Part shown: positions 27,201-38,606 of the stretch, piece by piece
Numbering within the stretch: the first letter of the stretch is position 1
Layout of the letters: each line of letters opens with the position of its first letter
Source: Galaxea fascicularis
Lineage: Eukaryota > Cnidaria > Anthozoa > Scleractinia > Euphylliidae
Direction of reading: 5' to 3'
Assembly: GCA_948470475.1 (NCBI GenBank)
Contig: OX419346.1
Coordinates: forward strand, 2,249,731 to 2,313,730
Length of the DNA: 64,000 nucleotides
Position numbers and translations under genes: made by a program
Notes under the pieces: model-generated
What the model was told of the DNA's origin: nothing
Database searches by the model: none
Seen by the model: the letters and a program-made list of their open reading frames with translations, nothing else

Positions 27201-30200
27201 ATGCTTCGAAGAACTCCCAAAACATTATTTCTCTTCTTATTTGAGCTGTGTGCAAGATTTCAGCAAAGTTGAAATTTTGACCAAAACCACAAGGGGTTAA
27301 CCCATGGTTTTGGCTCAAATTTGGAATTTGGCTGAAACTTTGCCTATTTCAAAGAGAAGTCAGGAAATCATGTTGAAATGCTTCGAAGAACTCCCAAAAC
27401 ATTATTTCTACTCTTATTTGAGCTGTGTGCAAGATTTCAGCAAACTTGACATTTTGACCAAAACCCAAAGGGGTTAACCCATGGTTTTGGCTCAAATTTG
27501 GAATTTGGCTGAAACTTTGCCTATTTCAAAGAGGAGTCAGGAAATCATGTTGAAATGCTTCGAAGAACTCCCAAAGCATTGTTTCTACTCTTATTTGAGC
27601 TGTGTGCAAGATTTCAGTACTGTTGAAATTTTGACCAAAACCCAAAGGGGTTAACCCATGGTTTTGGCTCAAATTTGGAATTTGGCTGAAACTTTGCCTA
27701 TTTCAAAGAGGAGTCAGGAAATCATGTTGAAATGCTTCGAAGAACTCCTAAAACATTATTTGTACTCTTATTTGAGCTGTGTGCAAGATTTCAGCAAAGT
27801 TGAAATTTTGACCAAAACCCAAAGGGGTTAACCCATGGTTTTGGCTCAAATTTGGAATTTGGCTGAAACTTTGCCTATTTCAAAGAGGAGTCAGGAAATC
27901 ATGTTGAAATGCTTCGAAGAACTCCTAAAACATTATTTGTACTCTTATTTGAGCTGTGTGCAAGATTTCAGCAAAGTTGAAATTTTGACCAAAACCCAAA
28001 GGGGTTAACCCATGGTTTTGGCTCAAATTTGGAATTTGGCTGAAACTTTGCCTATTTTAAAGAGGAGTCAGGAAATCATGTTGTAATGCTTCGAAGAACT
28101 CCCAAAACATTTTTTCTACTCTTATTTGAGCTGTGTGCAAGATTTCAGCAAAGTTGAAATTTTGACCAAAACCCAAAGGGGTTAACCCATGGTTTTGGCT
28201 CAAATTTGGAATTTGGCTGAAACTTTGCCTATTTCAAAGAGGAGTCAGGAAATCATGTTGAAATGCTTCGAAGAACTCCCAAAACATTATTTCTACTCAT
28301 ATTTGAGCTGTGTGCAAGATTTCAGCAAAGTTGAAATTTTGACCAAAACCCAAAGGGGTTAACCCATGGTTTTGGCTCAAATTTGGAATTTGGCTGAAAC
28401 TTTGCCTTTTTCAAAGAGAAGTCAGGAAATCATGTTGAAATGCTTCGAAGAACTCCCAAAACATTATTTCTACTCTTATTTGAGCTGTGTGCAAGATTTC
28501 AGCAAACTTGACATTTTGACCAAAACCCAAAGGGGTTAACCCATGGTTTTGGCTCAAATTTGGAATTTGGCTGAAACTTTGCCTATTTCAAAGAGGAATC
28601 AGGAAATCATGTTGAAATGCTTCGAAGAACTCCCAAAGCATTGTTTCTACTCTTATTTGAGCTGTGTGCAAGATTTCAGTACTGTTGAAATTTTGACCAA
28701 AACCCAAAGGGGTTAACCCATGGTTTTGGCTCAAATTTGGAATTTGGCTGAAACTTTGCCTATTTCAAAGAGGAGTCAGGAAATCATGTTGAAATGCTTC
28801 GAAGAACTCCTAAAACATTATTTGTACTCTTATTTGAGCTGTGTGCAAGATTTCAGCAAAGTTGAAATTTTGACCAAAACCCAAAGGGGTTAACCCATGG
28901 TTTTGGCTCAAATTTGGAATTTGGCTGAAACTTTGCCTATTTCAAAGAGGAGTCAGGAAATCATGTTGAAATGCTTCGAAGAACTCCCAAAGCATTGTTA
29001 CTACTCTTATTTGAGCTGTGTGCAAGATTTCAGTACTGTTGAAATTTTGAGCAAAACCCAAAGGGGTTAACCCATGGTTTTGGCTCAAATTTGGAATTTG
29101 GCTGAAACTTTGCCTATTTCAAAGAGGAGTCAGGAAATCATGTTGAAATGCTTCGAAGAACTCCCAAAAAATTATTTCTATTCTTATTTGAGCTGTGCTT
29201 AAGATTTCAGAAAAGTTGAAATTTTGACCAAAACCCAAAGGGGTTAACCCATGGTTTTGGCTCAAATTTGGAATTTGGCTGAAACTTTGCCTATTTCAAA
29301 GAGGACTCAGGAAATCATGTTGAAATGCTTCAAAGGACTCCCAAGGCATTGTTTCTACTCTTATTTGAGCTGTGTGCAAGATTTCAGCACTGTTGAAATT
29401 TTGACCAAAACCCAAAGGGGTTAACCCATGGTTTTGGCTCAAATTTGGAATTTGGCTGAAACTTTGCCTATTTTAAAGAGGAGTGAGGAAATCATGTTGA
29501 AATGCCTCGAAGAACTACCAAAACATTTTTTCTACTCTTATTTGAGCTGTGTGCAAGACTTCAGCAAAGTTAAAATTTTGACCAAAACCCAAACGGGTTA
29601 ACCCATGGTTTTGGCTCAAATTTGGAATTTGGCTGAAACTTTGCCTATTTCAAAGAGGAGTCAGGAAATCATGTTGAAATGCTTCGAAGAACTCCCAAAA
29701 CATTATTTCTACTCTTATTTGAGCTGTGTGCAAGATTTCAGCAAAGTTGAAATTTTGACCAAAACCCAAACGGGTTAACCCATGGTTTTGGCTCAAATTT
29801 GGAATTTGGCTGAAACTTTGCCTATTTCAAAGAGGAGTCAGGAAATCATGTTGAAATGCTTCGAAGAACTCCCAAAACATTTTTTCTACTCTTATTTGAG
29901 CTGTGTGCAAGATTTCAGCAAAGTTGAAATTTTGACCAAAATCCAAAGGGGTTAACCCATGGTTTTGGCTCAAATTTGGAATTTGGCTGAAACTTTGCCT
30001 ATTTCAAAGAGGAGTCAGGAAATCATGTTGAAATGCCTCGAAGAACTCCCAAAACATTATTTCTACTCGTATTTGAGCTGTGTGCAAGATTTCAGTACTG
30101 TTGAAATTTTGACCAAAACCCAAAGGGGTTAACCCATGGTTTTGGCTCAAATTTGGAATTTGGCTGAAACTTTGCCTATTTCAAAGAGGAATCAGGAAAT

Positions 30201-33200
30201 CATGTTGAAATGCTTCGAAGAACTCCCAAAGCATTGTTTCTACTCTTATTTGAGCTGTGTGCAAGATTTCAGTACTGTTGAAATTTTGAGCAAAACCCAA
30301 AGGGGTTAACCCATGGTTTTGGCTCAAATTTGGAATTTGGCTGAAACTTTGCCTATTTCAAAGAGGAGTCAGGAAATCATGTTGAAATGCTTCGAAGAAC
30401 TCCCAAAAAATTATTTCTATTCTTATTTGAGCTGTGTTTAAGATTTCAGAAAAGTTGAAATTTTGACCAAAACCCAAAGGGGTTAACCCATGGTTTTGGC
30501 TCAAATTTGGAATTTGGCTGAAACTTTGCCTATTTCAAAGAGGAGTCAGGAAATCATGTTGAAATGCTTCAAAGGACTCCCAAGACATTGTTTCTACTCT
30601 TATTTGAGCTGTGTGCAAGATTTCAGTACTGTTGAAATTTTGACCAAAACCCAAAGGGGTTAACCCATGGTTTTGGCTCAAATTTGGAATTTGGCTGAAA
30701 CTTTGCCTATTTTAAAGAGGAGTCAGGAAATCATGTTGAAATGCTTCGAAGAACTCCCAAAACATTTCTTCTACTCTTATTTGAGCTGTGTGCAAGATTT
30801 CAGCAAAGTTGAAATTTTGACCAAAACCCAAAGGGGTTAACCCATGGTTTTGGCTCAAATTTGGAATTTGGCTGAAACTTTGCCTATTTCAAAGAGGAGT
30901 CAGGAAATCATGTTGAAATGCTTCGAAGAACTCCCAAAACATTATTTCTACTCTTATTTGAGCTGTGTGCAAGATTTCAGGAAAGTTGAAATTTTGACCA
31001 AAACCCAAAGGGGTTAACCCATGGTTTTGGCTCAAATTTGGAATTTGGCTGAAACTTTGCCTATTTCAAAGAGGAGTCAGGAAATCATGTTGAAATGCTT
31101 CGAAGAACTCCCAAAACATTATTTCTACTCTTATTTGAGCTGTGTGCAAGATTTCAGCAAAGGTGAAATTTTGACCAAAACCCAAAGGGGTTAACCCATG
31201 GTTTTGGCTCAAATTTGGAATTTGGCTGAAACTTTGCCTATTTCAAAGAGGAGTCAGGAAATCATGTTGAAATGCTTCGAAGAACTCCCAAAACATTTTT
31301 TCTACTCTTATTTGAGCTGTGTGCAAGATTTCAGCAAAGTTGAAATTTTGACCAAAACCCAAAGGGGTTAACCCATGGTTTTGGCTCAAATTTGGAATTT
31401 GGCTGAAACTTTGCCTATTTCAAAGAGGAGTCAGGAAATCATGTTGAAATGCTTCGAAGAACTCCCAAAACATTATTTCTCTTCTTATTTGAGCTGTGTG
31501 CAAGATTTCAGCAAAGTTGAAATTTTGACCAAAACCACAAGGGGTTAACCCATGGTTTTGGCTCAAATTTGGAATTTGGCTGAAACTTTGCCTATTTCAA
31601 AGAGAAGTCAGGAAATCATGTTGAAATGCTTCAAAGGACTCCCAAGGCATTGTTTCTACTCTTATTTGAGCTGTGTGCAAGATTTCAGCACTGTTGAAAT
31701 TTTGACCAAAACCCAAAGGGGTTAACCCATGGTTTTGGCTCAAATTTGGAATTTGGCTGAAACTTTGCCTATTTTAAAGAGGAGTGAGGAAATCATGTTG
31801 AAATGCCTCGAAGAACTACCAAAACATTTTTTCTACTCTTATTTGAGCTGTGTGCAAGACTTCAGCAAAGTTAAAATTTTGACCAAAACCCAAACGGGTT
31901 AACCCATGGTTTTGGCTCAAATTTGGAATTTGGCTGAAACTTTGCCTATTTCAAAGAGGAGTCAGGAAATCATGTTGAAATGCTTCGAAGAACTCCCAAA
32001 ACATTATTTCTACTCTTTTTTGAGCTGTGTGCAAGATTTCAGCAAAGTTGAAATTTTGACCAAAACCCAAACGGGTTAAGCCATGGTTTTGGCTCAAATT
32101 TGGAATTTGGCTGAAACTTTGCCTATTTCAAAGAGGAGTCAGGAAATCATGTTGAAATGCTTCGAAGAACTCCCAAAACATTTTTTCTACTCTTATTTGA
32201 GCTGTGTGCAAGATTTCAGCAAAGTTGAAATTTTGACCAAAATCCAAAGGGGTTAACCCATGGTTTTGGCTCAAATTTGGAATTTGGCTGAAACTTTGCC
32301 TATTTCAAAGAGGAGTCAGGAAATCATGTTGAAATGCCTCGAAGAACTCCCAAAACATTATTTCTACTCGTATTTGAGCTGTGTGCAAGATTTCAGTACT
32401 GTTGAAATTTTGACCAAAACCCAAAGGGGTTAACCCATGGTTTTGGCTCAAATTTGGAATTTGGCTGAAACTTTGCCTATTTCAAAGAGGAATCAGGAAA
32501 TCATGTTGAAATGCTTCGAAGAACTCCCAAAGCATTGTTTCTACTCTTATTTGAGCTGTGTGCAAGATTTCAGTACTGTTGAAATTTTGAGCAAAACCCA
32601 AAAGGGTTAACCCATGGTTTTGGCTCAAATTTGGAATTTGGCTGAAACTTTGCCTATTTCAAAGAGGAGTCAGGAAATCATGTTGAAATGCTTCGAAGAA
32701 CTCCCAAAAAATTATTTCTATTCTTATTTGAGCTGTGTTTAAGATTTCAGAAAAGTTGAAATTTTGACCAAAACCCAAAGGGGTTAACCCATGGTTTTGG
32801 CTCAAATTTGGAATTTGGCTGAAACTTTGCCTATTTCAAAGAGGAGTCAGGAAATCATGTTGAAATGCTTCAAAGGACTCCCAAGACATTGTTTCTACTC
32901 TTATTTGAGCTGTGTGCAAGATTTCAGCAAAGGTGAAATTTTGACCAAAACCCAAAGGGGTTAACCCATGGTTTTGGCTCAAATTTGGAATTTGGCTGAA
33001 ACTTTGCCTATTTCAAAGAGGAGTCAGGAAATCATGTTGAAATGCTTCGAAGAACTCCCAAAACATTTTTTCTACTCTTATTTGAGCTGTGTGCAAGATT
33101 TCAGCAAAGTTGAAATTTTGACCAAAACCCAAAGGGGTTAACCCATGGTTTTGGCTCAAATTTGGAATTTGGCTGAAACTTTGCCTATTTCAAAGAGGAG

Positions 33201-34375
33201 TCAGGAAATCATGTTGAAATGCTTCGAAGAACTCCCAAAACATTATTTCTCTTCTTATTTGAGCTGTGTGCAAGATTTCAGCAAAGTTGAAATTTTGACC
33301 AAAACCACAAGGGGTTAACCCATGGTTTTGGCTCAAATTTGGAATTTGGCTGAAACTTTGCCTATTTCAAAGAGAAGTCAGGAAATCATGTTGAAATGCT
33401 TCGAAGAACTCCCAAAACATTATTTCTACTCTTATTTGAGCTGTGTGCAAGATTTCAGCAAACTTGACATTTTGACCAAAACCCAAAGGGGTTAACCCAT
33501 GGTTTTGGCTCAAATTTGGAATTTGGCTGAAACTTTTCCTATTTCAAAGAGGAATCAGGAAATCATGTTGAAATGCTTCGAAGAACTCCCAAAGCATTGT
33601 TTCTACTCTTATTTGAGCTGTGTGCAAGATTTCAGTACTGTTGAAATTTTGACCAAAACCCAAAGGGGTTAACCCATGGTTTTGGCTCAAATTTGGAATT
33701 TGGCTGAAACTTTGCCTATTTCAAAGAGGAGTCAGGAAATCATGTTGAAATGCTTCGAAGAACTCCTAAAACATTATTTGTACTCTTATTTGAGCTGTGT
33801 GCAAGATTTCAGCAAAGTTGAAATTTTGACCAAAACCCAAAGGGGTTAACCCATGGTTTTGGGTGAAATTTGGAATTTGGCTGAAACTTTGCCTATTTCA
33901 AAGAGGAGTCAGGAAATCATGTTGAAATGCTTCGAAGAACTCCCAAAGCATTGTTACTACTCTTATTTGAGCTGTGTGCAAGATTTCAGTACTGTTGAAA
34001 TTTTGAGCAAAACCCAAAGGGGTTAACCCATGGTTTTGGCTCAAATTTGGAATTTGGCTGAAACTTTGCCTATTTCAAAGAGGAGTCAGGAAATCATGTT
34101 GAAATGCTTCGAAGAACTCCCAAAAAATTATTTCTATTCTTATTTGAGCTGTGTTTAAGATTTCAGAAAAGTTGAAATTTTGACCAAAACCCAAAGGGGT
34201 TAACCCATGGTTTTGGCTCAAATTTGGAATTTGGCTGAAACTTTGCCTATTTCAAAGAGGACTCAGGAAATCATGTTGAAATGCTTCAAAGGACTCCCAA
34301 GGCATTGTTTCTACTCTTATTTGAGCTGTGTGCAAGATTTCAGCACTGTTGAAATTTTGACCAAAACCCAAAGGG
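21279..34375 (+). repeat. Satellite HOR family B: cassettes of 6 to 14 monomers
   Basis: A diagnostic monomer with TTCAAAGGACTCCCAAG occurs at 21,364, 22,426, 23,488, 25,258, 26,851, 29,329, 30,568, 31,630, 32,869 and 34,285. The gaps are 1062, 1062, 1770, 1593, 2478, 1239, 1062, 1239 and 1416 bp, which are exactly 6, 6, 10, 9, 14, 7, 6, 7 and 8 periods. The first two cassettes (21,279-22,340 and 22,341-23,402) have the same monomer order: GGACTCC type, CATTTTTTC type, GCACTG type, ACGGGTT type, GAGGAATCAGG with GCATTG type, then AAAAAATTATTTCTATTC type. Later cassettes keep this core with extra monomers inserted. Unequal exchange in register explains the exact multiples. Confidence 0.85.
29244..34199 (+). 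repeat. Large satellite duplication, two successive blocks (2,301 and 2,655 bp)
   Basis: A run of monomers with CAAAGGACTCCCAAGGCATTG, then GAGTGAGGAAATC with GCCTCGAAGAACTACC and AGACTTCAGC, then a monomer ending AAAATCCAAAGGGG, starts at 29,244, 31,545 and 34,200. The spacings are 2,301 bp (13 periods) and 2,655 bp (15 periods). The AAAATCCAAAGG variant recurs near 29,939, 32,240 and 34,895 with the same spacing. The third start (34,200) continues only to about 35.1 kb before the array changes character. This is a second level of duplication on top of the family B cassettes. Confidence 0.75.
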
Positions 34376-35099
34376 GTTAACCCATGGTTTTGGCTCAAAT
34401 TTGGAATTTGGCTGAAACTTTGCCTATTTTAAAGAGGAGTGAGGAAATCATGTTGAAATGCCTCGAAGAACTACCAAAACATTTTTTCTACTCTTATTTG
34501 AGCTGTGTGCAAGACTTCAGCAAAGTTAAAATTTTGACCAAAACCCAAACGGGTTAACCCATGGTTTTGGCTCAAATTTGGAATTTGGCTGAAACTTTGC
34601 CTATTTCAAAGAGGAGTCAGGAAATCATGTTGAAATGCTTCGAAGAACTCCCAAAACATTATTTCTACTCTTATTTGAGCTGTGTGCAAGATTTCAGCAA
34701 AGTTGAAATTTTGACCAAAACCCAAACGGGTTAACCCATGGTTTTGGCTCAAATTTGGAATTTGGCTGAAACTTTGCCTATTTCAAAGAGGAGTCAGGAA
34801 ATCATGTTGAAATGCTTCGAAGAACTCCCAAAACATTATTTCTACTCTTATTTGAGCTGTGTGCAAGATTTCAGCAAAGTTGAAATTTTGATCAAAATCC
34901 AAAGGGGTTAACCCATGGTTTTGGCTCAAATTTGGAATTTGGCTGAAACTTTGCCTATTTCAAAGAGGAGTCAGGAAATCATGTTGAAATGCCTCGAAGA
35001 ACTCCCAAAACATTATTTCTACTCGTATTTGAGCTGTGTGCAAGATTTCAGTACTGTTGAAATTTTGACCAAAACCCAAAGGGGTTAACCCATGGTTTT

Positions 35100-38000
35100 G
35101 GCTTAAATTTAGAATTTGGCTGAAACTTTGCCTATTTCAAAGAGGAGTGAGGAAATCATGTTGTAATGCTTCGAAGAACTCCCAAAACATTTTTTCTACT
35201 CTTATTTGAGCTGTGTGCAAGATTTCAGCAAAGTTGAAATTTTGACCAAAACCGAAAAGGTTTTGGCTCAAATTATGAGTTTGGCTGAAACTTTGCCTAT
35301 TTCAAAGAGGAGTCAAGATATCATGTTGAAATGCTTCGAAGAACTCCCAAAACATTATTTCTACTCTTATTTGAGCTGTGTGCAAGATTTCAGCAAAGTT
35401 GAAATTTTGACCAAAACCCAAAGGGGTTAACCCATGGTTTTGGCTCAAATTTGGAATTTGGCTGAAACTTTGCCTATTTCAAAGAGGAGTCAGGAAATCA
35501 TGTTGAAATGCTTCGAAGAACTCCCAAAACATTATTTCTACTCTTATTTGAGCTGTGTGCAAGATTTCAGCAAAGTTGAAATTTTGACCAAAACCAAAAG
35601 GGTTTTGGCTTAAATTATGAGTTTGGCTGAAACTTTGCCTATTTCAAAGAGGAGTCAAGAAATCATGTTGAAATGCTTCGAAGAACTCCCAAAACATTAT
35701 TTCTACTCTTATTTGAGCTGTGTGCAAGATTTCAGCAAAGTTGAAATTTTGACCAAAACCCAAAGGGGTTAACCCATGGTTTTGACTCAAATTTGGAATT
35801 TGGCTGAAACTTTGCCTATTTCAAAGAGGAGTCAGGAAATCATGTTGACATGCTTCAAAGAACTCCCAAAACATTATTTCTACTCTTATTTGAGCTGTGT
35901 GCAAGATTTCAGCAAAGTTGAAATTTTGACCAAAACCCAAACGGGTTAACCCATGGTTTTGGCTCAAATTTGGAATTTGGCTGAAACTTTGCCTATTTCA
36001 AAGAGGAGTCAGGAAATCATGTTGAAATGCTTCGAAGAACTCCCAAAACATTATTTCTACTCGTATTTGAGCTGTGTGCAAGATTTCAGCAAAGTTGAAA
36101 TTTTGACCAAAACCCAAAGGGGTTAACCCATGGTTTTGGCTCAAATTTGGAATTTGGCTGAAACTTTGCCTATTTCAAAGAGGAGTCAGGAAATCATGTT
36201 GAAATGCTTCGAAGAACTCCCAAAACATTATTCCTACTCTTATTTGAGCTGTGTGCAAGATTTCAGCAAAGTTAAAATTTTGACCAAAACCCAAAGGGGT
36301 TAACCCATGGTTTTGGCTCAAATTTGGAATTTGGCTGAAACTTTGCCTATTTCAAAGAGGAGTCAGGAAATCATGTTGAAATGCTTCGAAGAACTCCCAA
36401 AACATTATTTCTACTCTTATTTGAGCTGTGTGGAAGATTTCAGCAAAGTTGAAATTTTGACCAAAACCCAAAGGGGTTAACCCATGGTTTTGGCTCAAAT
36501 TTGGAATTTGGCTGAAACTTTGCCTATTTCAAAGAGGAGTCAGGAAATCATGTTGAAATGCTTCGAAGAACTCCCAAAACATTATTTCTACTCTTATTTG
36601 AGCTGTGTGCAAGATTTCAGCAAAGTTGAAATTTTGAGCAAAACCCAAAGGGGTTAACCCATGGTTTTGGCACAAATTTGGTATTTGGCTGAAACTTTGC
36701 CTATTTCAAAGAGGAGTCAGGAAATCATGTTGAAATGCTTCGAACAACTCCCAAAACATTATTTCTACTCTTATTTGAGCTGTGTGCAAGATTTCAGCAA
36801 AGTTGAAATTTTGACCAAAACCACAAGGGGTTAACCCATGGTTTTTGCTCAAATTTGGAATTTGGCTAAAACTTTGCCTATTTCAAAGAGAAGTCAGGAA
36901 ATCATGTTGAAATGCTTCGAAGAACTCCCAAAACATTATTTCTACTCTTATTTGAGCTGTGTGCAAGATTTCAGCAAAGTTGAAATTTTGACCAAAACCC
37001 AAAGGGGTTAACCTATGGTTTTGGCTCAAATTTGGAGTTTGGCTGAAACTTTGCCTATTTGAAAGAGGATTTAGGAAATCATGTTGAAATGCTTCGAAGA
37101 ACTCCCAAAACATTTTTTCTACTGTTATTTGAGCTGTGTGCAAGATTTCAGCAAAGTTGAAATTTTGACCAAAACCCAAAGGGGTTAACCCATGGTTTTG
37201 GCTCAAATTTGGAATTTGGCTGAAACTTTGCCTATTTCAAAGAGGAGTCAGGAAATCATGTTGAAATGCTTCGAAGAACTCCCAAAACATTATTTCTACT
37301 CTTATTTGAGCTGTGTGCAAGATTTCAGCAAAGTTGAAATTTTGACCAAAACCACAAGGGGTTAACCCATGGTTTTGGCTCAAATTTGGAATTTGGCTGA
37401 AACTTTGCCTATTTCAAAGAGGAGTCAGGAAATCATGTTGAAATGCTTCGAAGAACTCCCAAAACATTATTTCTACTCTTATTTGAGCTGTGTGCAAGAT
37501 TTCAGCAAAGTTGAAATTTTGACCAAAACCACAAGGGGTTAACCCATGGTTTTGGCTCAAATTTAGAATTTGGCTGAAACTTTGCCTATTTCAAAGAGGA
37601 GTCAGGAAATCAGGTTGAAATGCTTCGAAGAACTCCCAAAACATTATTTCTACTCGTATTTGAGCTGTGTGCAAGATTTCAGCAAAGTTGAAATTTTTAC
37701 CAAAACCCAAAGGGGTTAACCCATGGTTTTGACTTAAATTTGGAATTTGGCTGGAACTTTGCCTATTTCAAAGAGGAGTCAGGAAATCATGTTGAAATGC
37801 TTCGAAAAACTCCCAAAACATTCTTTCTACTCTTATTTGAGCTGTGTGCAAGATTTCAGCAAAGTTGAAATTTTGACCAAAACCCAAAGGGGTTAACCCA
37901 TGGTTTTGGCTGAAATTTGGAATTTGGCTGAAACTTTGCCTATTTCAAAGAGGAGTCAGGAAATCATGTTGAAATGCTTCGAAGAACTCCCAAAACATTA

Positions 38001-38606
38001 TTTCTACTCTTATTTGAGCTGTGTGCAAGATTTGAGCAAAGTTGAAAGTTTTACCAAAACCCAAAGGGGTTAACCCATGGTTTTGACTCAAATTTGGAAT
38101 TTGGCTGAAACTTTGCCTATTTCAAAGAGGAGTCAGGAAGTCATGTTGAAATGCTTTGAAGAACTCATTAAACATGGTTTCTACTCTTATTTGAGCTGTG
38201 TCCGAGATTTCAGCAAAGTTGAAATTTTGATTAAAACCCAAAGGGATTAACCCATGGTTTGGGCTCAGCTTTTGAATTTTGGCTGAAACTTTGCCTATTT
38301 CAAAGAGGAGTCAGGAAATCATGTTGAAATGCTTCGAAGTACTCCCAAAACATTATTTCTACTCTTATTTGAGCTGTGTGCAAGATTTCAGCAAAGTTGA
38401 AATTTTGACCAAAACCCAAAGGGGTTAACCCATGGTTTTGGCTCAAATTTGGAATTTGGCTGAAACTTTGCCTAGTTCAAAGAGGAGTCAGGAAATCATG
38501 TTGAAATGCTTCGAAGAACTCTTAGAACATTATATCTCATCTTATTTGAGCTGTGTGCAAGATTTCAGCAAAGTTGAAATTTTGACCAAAACCGAAAGTT
38601 GTTAAC
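35100..38606 (+). repeat. Right flank of satellite: short and diverged monomers, array end
   Basis: Near 35,253 and 35,594 the GGGGTTAACCCATGG segment is missing, so that ACCGAAAAGG or ACCAAAAGG joins TTTTGGCT; both short monomers also carry the ATTATGAG subtype of the left flank. ACCACAAGGGG monomers occur at 36,819, 37,348 and 37,525. Divergence rises sharply at the end: GAACTCATTAAACATGG, GTCCGAGATTTC and GGGCTCAGCTTTTGAATTTTGG (38,160-38,290), then TTAGAACATTATATCTCATC (38,521-38,541). The last recognisable satellite bases are AAAACCGAAAGTTGTTAAC at about 38,588-38,606, followed by unrelated sequence. A decayed margin is typical of satellite arrays that are homogenised from the inside. 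Confidence 0.85.

Larger units (their letters stand above)
1..38606 (+). repeat. 177-bp satellite DNA array (about 218 head-to-tail monomers)
   Basis: A single tandem array occupies the first 60 percent of the window and begins outside it. The motif GGGGTTAACCCATGG recurs with a spacing of 177 bp (TTAA at 60, 237, 414, 591 and onward). The commonest monomer is about 37 percent G+C. All monomers run in the same direction, and I saw no inserted element or inverted monomer. Frequent variants include CAAAGTTG/CAAAATTG/GTACTGTTG, GACC/GAGC before AAAACCC, CATTATTTC/CATTGTTTC/CATTTTTTC, and TTTGGAATTTGG/TTATGAGTTTGG. Because 177 is 59 codons, every monomer shows a 57-codon open frame ending at the TAA inside GGGTTAACCC. 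I regard this as a by-product of the period (see findings). The length is close to nucleosome spacing and to known centromeric satellites, so a centromeric or pericentromeric role is a reasonable inference, not a demonstrated one. Confidence 0.97.

Noticed and set aside
36883..37206. 107-codon minus-strand open frame in the satellite
   Set aside because: It is two monomers read antisense in which one variant removed the normal stop. No independent sign of coding.
60..38606. CENP-B-box-like match in each monomer (CTTCGAAGAACTCCC against NTTCGNNNNANNCGGGN)
   Set aside because: TTCG, the spaced A and the first C fit, but the GGG is absent (CCCA instead of CGGG). The match is too weak to call, and cnidarians are not known to me to use this box.
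1..38606. CRISPR array
   Set aside because: The units are contiguous 177-bp monomers without unique spacers, in animal-type DNA.
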